Below are positions 7,012 to 12,210 of a stretch of 14,104 bases of DNA, one piece after another. How positions within the stretch are numbered: position 1 is the stretch's first letter; every line of letters begins with the position of its first letter. The position numbers were made by a program, and so were the translations under genes. Below the pieces are notes generated by a model. The model did no database searches and was not told the DNA's origin. It saw only the letters and a program-made list of their open reading frames with translations. Origin of the DNA: Pseudomonadota bacterium (GTDB taxonomy: Bacteria > Pseudomonadota > Gammaproteobacteria > Burkholderiales > Burkholderiaceae_C); the NCBI GenBank assembly GCA_023442945.1, contig JAEZWW010000059.1, forward strand, positions 1-14,104, in the 5' to 3' direction.

Positions 7012-7695
7012 ATGGACTTTCCCACCCTGGCCCTCGCCTTCGGCAAGAGTTTTCTGTTCGCGCTGGCCGCCGTGCTGCCGATCCTGAACCCGCCCGCCTC
7101 GGCGCCGGTGTTCGTCAACCTGACGCGCGGGCTGGACCGCGCCACGCGCGTGTCGCTGGCCACGCGCGTGGGCCGCAACGTGGCGCTGATGCTGGCCGGC
7201 ATCATGCTGATCGGCACCTACGTGCTGGACTTCTTCGGCGTGTCGCTGCCCATCGTGCGCGTGGCGGGCGGGCTGATCGTCGCCTTCACCGCCTGGAACC
7301 TGCTGTACGCCCAGCAACTGCCGAACGACGACAAGGCGCAAATGGCCGAATCGCTGACGCAGGACAACGTGCGCATCAAGGCGTTCTACCCCATCACCTT
7401 CCCGCTGACCTGCGGGCCAGGCTCGATCTCGGCCGCCATCACCGTCGGCGCCAGCCTGCACAACCGCCAGTGGGGCCTGACCACCGCCAACTTCGCCGGC
7501 GGCCTGGCCGCCATGGCCGTCATCGGCGTGCTGGTCGCGCTGACCTTCCGCTACGCCGGCCGCCTGCTGCGCCCGCTGGGCGAAGTCGGGCTGGTGGTGT
7601 TTCTAAGGCTGATGGCCTTCATCCTGCTGTGCGTGGGGGTGCAGATCTTCTGGGATGGCGCCAGCGAGCTGATACGCGCGCTGGAACGGCGCTGA
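7012..7695 (+). CDS. MarC/NAAT family membrane protein
   Basis: The protein is 227 aa with about six membrane segments. The N-terminal PILNPPASAPVFVNLT (24-39) and the central ITFPLTCGPGSISAAITVGA segment are hallmarks of the MarC family (UPF0056). MarC was named from the mar locus, but its link with multiple antibiotic resistance was not upheld; function is unknown, with some members proposed as amino-acid transporters or exporters. It diverges from the aminotransferase across an 83-bp gap that holds no confident promoter. Loops between helices are short and one longer hydrophilic loop (QLPNDDKAQMAES) lies near residue 105. Confidence 0.88.
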   Translation: MDFPTLALAFGKSFLFALAAVLPILNPPASAPVFVNLTRGLDRATRVSLATRVGRNVALMLAGIMLIGTYVLDFFGVSLPIVRVAGGLIVAFTAWNLLYAQQLPNDDKAQMAESLTQDNVRIKAFYPITFPLTCGPGSISAAITVGASLHNRQWGLTTANFAGGLAAMAVIGVLVALTFRYAGRLLRPLGEVGLVVFLRLMAFILLCVGVQIFWDGASELIRALERR

Positions 7696-7700
7696 GCCCC

Positions 7701-7724
7701 CGCGCGGCCGCGGCAGGCCGCGCG
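7701..7724. terminator. GC-rich hairpin between convergent genes
   Basis: CGCGCGGCC and GGCCGCGCG pair perfectly over nine bases around the loop GCGGCA. It sits five bases past the marC-family stop and nine bases past the stop of the converging GNAT gene, so it can act for both strands. Neither side has a T-run, so strength as an intrinsic terminator is uncertain. Confidence 0.5.
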
Positions 7725-7732
7725 CCCCAGTC

Positions 7733-8263
7733 TTACGGCACCAGCGAAAACACCGACGCCGGCACGGCCGCCCCGTGCAATTGCAGCCGGTTGCGCGCCA
7801 CGCATTCCCACAACGCCCCGGCGCGCCGCGCCACGCCTTCGCTGGCGTGGTTGCCCACCGCCACGACGATTTCCACCCGCTGCAGCCCCAGCGCGCCGAA
7901 CGCATGCGCCGACAGCGCCTGCACCGCGCGCACCGCCACCCCGCGCCGCTGAGCCGACTGGCGCACCCAGTAACCCAGGTTGCACAGCCGGTTGGCGGGC
8001 TGGATGGCGTTCAGCCCCGCGCCGCCCAGCAGCGCGCCGGTCCCGGCATCAAACAGACCGAATTCGTGCGCCGTGCCTGCCGCGCGCTCGCGCCGGCAAA
8101 TGTCGAACCAGGCCAGCGCCTCGGCCGGCTGGTAGCCCGCGTGGCACCAGGACATCCACCGGCCCACGCTGTCCAGCGATTCGTTGGCGGCCTGCGCAAA
8201 CGCCTCGGCATCGCCGTCTTCAAACGGGCGGATGGTCAGGTCTTGGGCGGGGATGGCGGTCAT
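7733..8263 (-). CDS. GNAT family N-acetyltransferase (RimJ/RimL type)
   Basis: The protein is 176 aa. It has the N-terminal LTIRPFEDGDAEAF (9-22) typical of RimJ/RimL-like acetyltransferases, the core LGYWVRQSAQRRGVAVRAV (96-114) with the RRGVA pyrophosphate-binding loop for acetyl-CoA, and RVEIVVAVGNHASEGVARRAG (from 129), whose asparagine and following helix are standard. It presumably acetylates a protein N-terminus or a small amine; the target is unknown. The ATG at 8263 is chosen because it starts the domain; the frame is open further upstream (to 8491) but that part is arginine-rich shadow sequence. No strong Shine-Dalgarno is seen. It lies 164 bases downstream of the immunity array on the same strand. 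Confidence 0.85.
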   Translation of the reverse strand: MTAIPAQDLTIRPFEDGDAEAFAQAANESLDSVGRWMSWCHAGYQPAEALAWFDICRRERAAGTAHEFGLFDAGTGALLGGAGLNAIQPANRLCNLGYWVRQSAQRRGVAVRAVQALSAHAFGALGLQRVEIVVAVGNHASEGVARRAGALWECVARNRLQLHGAAVPASVFSLVP

Positions 8264-8421
8264 GGGAAGGGATGGTTGCGGCGCATTGGAGGATGGCCGC
8301 TGCGTCGCGTGCCGGCGCTCGCCGGTCAGCGGGAGGACTGTACGCGCTGGATTGACGCGTGGCGTAGCGCGTGATCGGCTGCCGCTGCCTCTGCGCCGCC
8401 GGCGAACGGTAAGTATGCCTT

Positions 8422-8445
8422 GCAACGCTAGACCGGCAGCGTTGC
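8422..8445 (-). terminator. Inverted repeat across the stop of the last immunity gene
   Basis: GCAACGCT and AGCGTTGC pair perfectly over eight bases with an eight-base loop that ends at the TAG stop of the last array gene. No T-run follows on the minus strand. It may mark the transcript end of the toxin-immunity unit. The remaining gap up to 8263 holds only weaker stems (CCGGC/GCCGG at 8312-8325; ACGCGCT/AGCGCGT at 8342-8372). Confidence 0.35.
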
Positions 8446-8814
8446 GTATTCCTGGATGCGTTCCAGGTAGTTGTCGGTCGTGTGTTCCCAACGCTTGGGG
8501 TCGTCATACTCAAAGTCCGCGACGACCTCGCCCGCGCGGGAGAGACGGATCATGCATTTGAGCCAGGCACGTCCGTTGGGGTTGGCCGCCTTCATCGCCT
8601 GGTGAAGCGCATCGAGCCTGTCCATATCGAAGTCCAGGGATAGCGATGTCAACTTGCCTTCACCGTCCTGGTTGTAGGTGTAGCCGAACATGCTTGTGTG
8701 GCCCGGCTGCACCTCGCCGATCAGGACCAGCTTCTGCCAGCCTGCTTGCGCCACCAGCTTGGGGTCTTGCAGCAAGGCCGCGCAAAGGGCAACAAAGGTT
8801 TCGTCTTTGATCAC
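8428..8814 (-). CDS. YezG/DUF600-like immunity protein, array copy A (WEHT type)
   Basis: The protein is 128 aa and starts at a GTG (8814-8812) aligned with the ATG of its paralogues. It has the shared core: GWQKLVLIGEV (25-35), a FGYTY strand (43-47), then RAWLKCMIRLSRAGE and ADFEYDDPKRWEHTTDNY up to a C-terminal EYATLPV. It is closest to the toxin-adjacent copy at 10712-11098, sharing DFDMD-LDAL and WEHTTDNYLERI, although the two are at opposite ends of the array. It is the last gene of the array, 20 bases after copy B. Its ribosome binding site is poor. It is expected to be a cytoplasmic protein that binds and blocks a nuclease toxin domain; the YezG assignment rests on size, predicted fold pattern and toxin neighbour. 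Confidence 0.65.
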   Translation of the reverse strand: MIKDETFVALCAALLQDPKLVAQAGWQKLVLIGEVQPGHTSMFGYTYNQDGEGKLTSLSLDFDMDRLDALHQAMKAANPNGRAWLKCMIRLSRAGEVVADFEYDDPKRWEHTTDNYLERIQEYATLPV

Positions 8815-8834
8815 TCCGACAGTCCGACATCCAA

Positions 8835-9218
8835 CTAGATCGGCATCGAAGCGTATTCCTTAATCCGCTCCTTGTAGTTGTCTGGCGTGTGGCTCCACCG
8901 GTTGGCGTCGTCGTACTCAAAATCCGCGCCGACCTCCCCCGCGCGCGAGATGCGGATCATGCATTTGAGCCAGCCGCGGCCGGTGGGGTTGGCCGCCTTC
9001 ATGACGGTATGAAGCTGCCGCAGCGCCTCCAAATTCGATGCCTTCGGGGCCACCAACTTGCCATTGCGCAGGGCGTCGTACGAATACCCGCGCATACCCA
9101 ACTCCCCTTCCGCCACCTCGCCGACCAAGATGAGTTTTTGCCAACCTTCCTGCTCGGTCACCCGAGGGTCCAGAAGCAGCACCTGGCACAAATCCCACAG
9201 CGCTTGATCTTGGGTCAT
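8835..9218 (-). CDS. YezG/DUF600-like immunity protein, array copy B (WSHT type)
   Basis: The product is 127 aa. It has GWQKLILVGEV (25-35), MRGYSYD (42-48), NPTGRGWLKCMIRISRAGE (77-95) and ADFEYDDANRWSHTPDNYKE. The WSHTPDNYKERI ending defines one of the two array subtypes, shared with copies C and E. It starts 14 bases after the copy C stop, and GTGAGCTGAA precedes the ATG. Its closest relative in the array by eye is copy E (both start MTQD and share SNLK/EAL-QLH), so B and E may come from a later duplication. Its cognate toxin is not present in the window if it recognises a different tip from the one at 11112-12056. Confidence 0.65.
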   Translation of the reverse strand: MTQDQALWDLCQVLLLDPRVTEQEGWQKLILVGEVAEGELGMRGYSYDALRNGKLVAPKASNLEALRQLHTVMKAANPTGRGWLKCMIRISRAGEVGADFEYDDANRWSHTPDNYKERIKEYASMPI

Positions 9219-9232
9219 TTCAGCTCACGAGG

Positions 9233-9613
9233 TCACACCGGCATCGCCGCGAATTCTCGGATGCGCTCTTTGTAATTGTCCGGCGTATGACTCCAACGGC
9301 TGCGGTCGTTGTATTCAAAGTCGGCGCCGACCTCGCCCGCTCGGGAGAGGCGGATCATGCATTTGAGCCAGCCGCGGCCGGTAGGGTTTGCTACTTTCAT
9401 GGCCCCATGCAGGCATGCGAGCGGGTCAAGGCTCATGCTTGGCGCGATCAGCAAGCATTTGCCCTCCCGGTCGTACGAGTAACCGCGCATGCCCACCACG
9501 CCCGCGCCCACTTCGCCAATCAGGATCAGATTTTGCCAACCTGCTTGCTCCACGACAAACGGGTCCTGCAGAAGCGTCTGACACAAGTCGATCAATGCTG
9601 CGTTCTGAGACAT
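9233..9613 (-). CDS. YezG/DUF600-like immunity protein, array copy C (WSHT type)
   Basis: The product is 126 aa with GWQNLILIGEV (25-35), MRGYSYDREG (42-51), NPTGRGWLKCMIRLSRAGE (76-94) and YNDRSRWSHTPDNYKERI. The ATG at 9613 is chosen because it aligns with the paralogues (MSQN versus MTQD/MTKD) and has AAAGGCGA at a usable distance; an ATG two codons upstream is possible. It starts 13 bases after the stop of the divergent copy D. The middle part (ACLHGAMKVANP) differs most from the other copies, as expected if that surface contacts the toxin, though this is inference. Confidence 0.65.
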   Translation of the reverse strand: MSQNAALIDLCQTLLQDPFVVEQAGWQNLILIGEVGAGVVGMRGYSYDREGKCLLIAPSMSLDPLACLHGAMKVANPTGRGWLKCMIRLSRAGEVGADFEYNDRSRWSHTPDNYKERIREFAAMPV

Positions 9614-9626
9614 GGGCATTCGCCTT

Positions 9627-10007
9627 TCAAACCGGCATCGCCGCGAATTCCTGGATGCGCTGCTGCAGGTTCTCCGCCGTGACGTGCCAGCGTGTCGCAT
9701 CTGCGCATTCCAGCTCCAATCCCACCGCGCCATTGCGGGCCATGCGCAGCAGGCACGCCCTCCAGGACTGGCCGGCCGGGTCGCTTGCCTTGGTCGACTG
9801 ATGCAGTTGCCTCAGCAGCAGCAATGCGTCCAGGTCCGGCGACACTGGTTTGAACGCACCCGCCGCGTCGAACGAGTAGCCCGCCATGCGTGTCGAACCA
9901 CCGGCCGTGCCCACCAGAACGATCTTTTCCCAACCAGCCTGCGCCGTCACCTTGGGGTCTTTCAACAAGACCTTGAACAAAGCCAGCCACGGTTCAGAGA
10001 TGTGCAC
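9627..10007 (-). CDS. Divergent YezG/DUF600-like protein, array copy D
   Basis: The product is 126 aa from a GTG at 10007-10005, preceded by a strong AAGGAG seven bases upstream, the best ribosome site in the array. The frame is open 54 codons further up, but that part is outside the homology. It keeps GWEKIVLVG (25-33), GYSFD (43-47), LHQSTKASDPAGQSW and the C-terminal QQRIQEFAAMPV. It has lost the otherwise constant motifs: GRGWLKCMIR became GQSWRACLLR, and ADFEYDD became LELECADAT, with WHVTAENL replacing WSHTPDNY. It is thus the outlier of the family. It could serve a different toxin variant or be drifting. A 98-bp gap without recognisable coding sequence separates it from copy E. Confidence 0.6.
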   Translation of the reverse strand: MHISEPWLALFKVLLKDPKVTAQAGWEKIVLVGTAGGSTRMAGYSFDAAGAFKPVSPDLDALLLLRQLHQSTKASDPAGQSWRACLLRMARNGAVGLELECADATRWHVTAENLQQRIQEFAAMPV

Positions 10008-10105
10008 TTCAGGTCTCCTTGGGCCCGTCTGTCGCTGGGTTTCGCGTCCGACGTCATGCCTGTCTCGATTCAGGGCTTGATCGGACGGTCTGCCCTCCAG
10101 GACCC

Positions 10106-10489
10106 TCACACCGGCATCGCCGCATATTTCTTGATCCGCTCTTTGTAGTTGTCGGGCGTGTGGCTCCAACGATTGCGGTCGTCGTACTCAAAGTCGGCGC
10201 CGACCTCACCCGCGCGGGAGATGCGAAGCATACACTTGAGCCAGCCGCGGCCATTGGGATTCGCCGCCCTCATCACCGCGTGCAATTGCTTCAGCGATTT
10301 GAGATTGGACGCCGCGGGAGAAACCATCTGGCATTTCCCCGGCAGGTCATACGAATAGCCGCCCATGCTGACGCTCCCTTCCCCGACCTCACCAATCAAC
10401 ACCAGCTTCTGCCAGCCCTCTTGCTCGACCACGTAGCTGTCGCCCAGCATGTCCTGGCACAACTGCATCAAGGCGTCGTCTTGGGTCAT
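10106..10489 (-). CDS. YezG/DUF600-like immunity protein, array copy E (WSHT type)
   Basis: The product is 127 aa. It has GWQKLVLIGEV (25-35), MGGYSYD (42-48), NPNGRGWLKCMLRISRAGE and ADFEYDDRNRWSHTPDNYKE. AGGA lies about eight bases before the ATG at 10489. It is the first complete WSHT-type copy after the toxin, following the truncated copy F by 41 bases. Strong similarity to copy B in the N-terminal half (MTQD.AL..LCQ..L.D) suggests recent duplication or gene conversion. Confidence 0.65.
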   Translation of the reverse strand: MTQDDALMQLCQDMLGDSYVVEQEGWQKLVLIGEVGEGSVSMGGYSYDLPGKCQMVSPAASNLKSLKQLHAVMRAANPNGRGWLKCMLRISRAGEVGADFEYDDRNRWSHTPDNYKERIKKYAAMPV

Positions 10490-10530
10490 GGCAACTTGTC
10501 CTGTTCAGAAGGTTCGACCCGCTTTTTGCA

Positions 10531-10686
10531 TCAGACCGCCAGCGCCGCGTACTCGTCGATCCGCTGCTGGTAGTTGTCGGTCGTGTGTTCCCAGCGCTTG
10601 GGGTCGTTGTACTCAAAGTCCGCGCCCACCTCGCCCGCGCGGGAGAGGCGGACCATGCATTTGAGCCAGCCGCGGCCGATGGGATG
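10531..10686 (-). pseudogene. Truncated immunity gene, array copy F (3' fragment, WEHT type)
   Basis: Only the last ~50 codons remain: HPIGRGWLKCMVRLSRAGE, then ADFEYNDPKRWEHTTDNY, ending EYAALAV and TGA. These align with residues 78-128 of copy G; about 77 codons are missing. The homology begins 25 bases after the stop of copy G, and no ATG, GTG or TTG lies in frame between that stop and the homology. The frame itself runs upstream to 10815, but only as an out-of-frame reading of copy G. It is most simply a deletion between two neighbouring copies. Confidence 0.75.
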
Positions 10687-10711
10687 CCGCAGCCAGACGC
10701 GCCTGCCCCTG

Positions 10712-11098
10712 TCAGACAGGTAGCGTTGCGTACTCCTTGATCCGCTCGAGGTAGTTGTCCGTCGTGTGCTCCCAACGCTTGGCGTCGTTGTATTCAAAGT
10801 CCGCGCCAATCTCACCCGCGCGCGAGATCCGAATCATGCACTTGAGCCAGCCGCGTCCCTTCGGATTTTCCGATTTCATGGTTTCATAAAGCGCATCGAG
10901 CTTGTCCATATCAAAATCGAGCGAAGGAGATGTCAGCTTGCCTTCGCCATTTAGGCTGTACGAGTAGCCGAACATTTTTGTGCTCGCATCAGTTACTTCA
11001 CCGATCAAGACCAGCTTCTGCCAGCCGTCTTGCGAAACCAGCTTCGAGTCTTGCATCAAGGCTCTACATAGATCTATTAGGGCTTCGTCTTTGGTCAT
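10712..11098 (-). CDS. YezG/DUF600-like immunity protein next to toxin, array copy G
   Basis: The product is 128 aa and starts 13 bases after the toxin stop, the usual place of the cognate immunity gene. Features are GWQKLVLIGEV (25-35), MFGYSYS (42-48), SPSLDFDMDKLDAL (57-70), NPKGRGWLKCMIRISRAGE (78-96) and EYNDAKRWEHTTDNYLERI. Known family: YezG/DUF600 proteins in Firmicutes neutralise LXG toxins with the same class of nuclease tip. It is AT-rich for this genome: 24 of 60 bases are G or C at 10861-10920, against 36 of 60 at 8581-8640 in copy A. No clear Shine-Dalgarno is seen, so translation may be coupled to the toxin. The immunity role is inferred from position and resemblance. Confidence 0.72.
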   Translation of the reverse strand: MTKDEALIDLCRALMQDSKLVSQDGWQKLVLIGEVTDASTKMFGYSYSLNGEGKLTSPSLDFDMDKLDALYETMKSENPKGRGWLKCMIRISRAGEIGADFEYNDAKRWEHTTDNYLERIKEYATLPV

Positions 11099-11111
11099 AG
11101 TATTTGGTCAG

Positions 11112-12056
11112 TTAAAAGTACTGTCGATTGAAGACTTGGCCAGCCTCATTTTTGAAACGCTCAGTAACTTCGCGTACTACGTTACCGCTTGCATCTTTCA
11201 ATTTATACGCGACTTTAACCGCGTCTGGTCGAGAAGAGTCGCCAATCATCCGAACATCCACCTCGACCGTGCCACCCTTCTTATTGATCCAATCCGCCCA
11301 CTCATTTTCCACCTTCCTGTACGCACTATTGTTGAAATTCCCGTTCTGCGGGAACATATTCTTCACGCCTTGGTTCGGAGCAAAGCGATGGCCAATGATG
11401 TGCCCGCCCACATCGTCTGCCACACCGCGTCCACGTGCAACGCCCTGTGCCGCTTGCTCAGCGGATGATCGTCCCACTGAGAAGGTTTCATTCAAAACGG
11501 CTTTTGCGCCGATCGTGTCACCCGCGGCGTTCTGTGTCCAGGTGAGACGGTTGCGGCCCACCGTCTCGGACACTTGGTGCACGCCTATTCGAGCGAAGTC
11601 GTCCAGCTTGGTCTTCAGCGGCTCGATCGCGTTGCGCAGGCTGTCGGGCAGTTTGTCGAGCGGGATGGCGCCGATAGCTCCACGCAGCTTTTCCATGGCC
11701 GGTGCGAGGGCCTTGGCCACTTCGGGGCTGTGTTTGGCGGCCTCGACGGCCTTGGCCAGCGTTTCGGCGTAGCGGCCGAGCTTGCCCAGCTTCGCCGCGT
11801 CGCCCAGGTAAGGCACCATGCTGACGGCGCTGATGCCGGCCCCCAGGAAGTCGCCTCGAAAAAGGGAAATCAGCCCGCTGGCGCCGTCCGAAATCGGCGT
11901 GGGGTCGAAGATCCCGGCTATGTCCAGCCCCATCTGGGTGATGTCCAACGCCAGATCGGCGCTGTCGACCTTGGCGGCGGTGCCCGCGTTGTCCGCACCG
12001 TGCGCTGCGGAGGAAGGGGTAGGCGCCTGGCGGGCGGCGTTGACGACGGCGTTCAT
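11112..12056 (-). CDS. Polymorphic toxin with DNA/RNA non-specific endonuclease (EndoNS_2-like) tip
   Basis: The protein is 314 aa with no signal peptide. Residues 1-35 are Ala-rich and low-complexity. Residues 36-105 form a glycine-rich amphipathic region (FDPTPISDGASGL; GDFLGAGISAVSMVPYLGDA) like the pre-toxin segments common in front of nuclease tips. Residues 110-160 are helical and charged. The C-terminal ~110 residues carry DDVGGHIIGHRF (214-225), with H219 as likely catalytic base, then NMFPQNGNFNNSAYRKVENE (233-252), with N241/N242 as likely metal ligand region, and VEVDVRMIGDSSRPDAVKVA (264-283). This is the pattern of the beta-beta-alpha-metal EndoNS_2 nucleases found in YeeF, CDI and T6SS effectors. 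It would degrade nucleic acid in a rival's cytoplasm. The ATG at 12056 is preferred over one 13 codons upstream because GGAATT precedes it. No VgrG, PAAR, Rhs or chaperone gene is nearby, so delivery is unknown. Confidence 0.78.
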   Translation of the reverse strand: MNAVVNAARQAPTPSSAAHGADNAGTAAKVDSADLALDITQMGLDIAGIFDPTPISDGASGLISLFRGDFLGAGISAVSMVPYLGDAAKLGKLGRYAETLAKAVEAAKHSPEVAKALAPAMEKLRGAIGAIPLDKLPDSLRNAIEPLKTKLDDFARIGVHQVSETVGRNRLTWTQNAAGDTIGAKAVLNETFSVGRSSAEQAAQGVARGRGVADDVGGHIIGHRFAPNQGVKNMFPQNGNFNNSAYRKVENEWADWINKKGGTVEVDVRMIGDSSRPDAVKVAYKLKDASGNVVREVTERFKNEAGQVFNRQYF

Positions 12057-12126
12057 GGGGGAATTCCGGTGACTACAGATGGACCCCCATTGCACCCGTT
12101 CCTTCTGCGTCGCACCCTACGGCGCG

Positions 12127-12165
12127 TTCCCAGCTGGGAACACTACGTATAGGTAGTCTTCCCAG
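12127..12165 (-). promoter_or_regulatory. Candidate operator/promoter of the toxin-immunity unit
   Basis: TTCCCAGCTGGGAA (12127-12140) is a perfect 14-bp palindrome 71 bases upstream of the toxin ATG. The half-site TTCCCAG recurs at 12159-12165, exactly 32 bp away, about three helical turns. Between them lies a second dyad, ACTAC-GTATAG-GTAGT (12142-12157), which on the minus strand contains TATACG, a possible -10 element. No good -35 is seen. The arrangement suggests a repressor or activator site overlapping a promoter. Confidence 0.4.
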
Positions 12166-12210
12166 GTGCCCAGCTCAAATCGCACACCGAATGGCGGCGA
12201 CCAATCGCCT

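Noticed and set aside
8264..8491. Longer N-terminus for the GNAT protein
   Set aside because: The extra 76 codons are arginine/serine-rich with no family similarity and overlap the end of the immunity array; the domain starts naturally at 8263.
10008..10105. Possible remnant of an older toxin gene between copies E and D
   Set aside because: I read all frames of this 98-bp spacer and found no HxxxH-like nuclease motif or match to the toxin C-terminus.
10008..10169. 54-codon N-terminal extension of array copy D
   Set aside because: The extension is not homologous to the other copies, and a strong AAGGAG with GTG lies exactly where the paralogues begin.
8428..11098. Regular repeats suggesting a CRISPR or satellite array
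   Set aside because: The repeat unit is about 400 bp and each unit is a coding gene with divergent nucleotide sequence; there are no short identical repeats with unique spacers.
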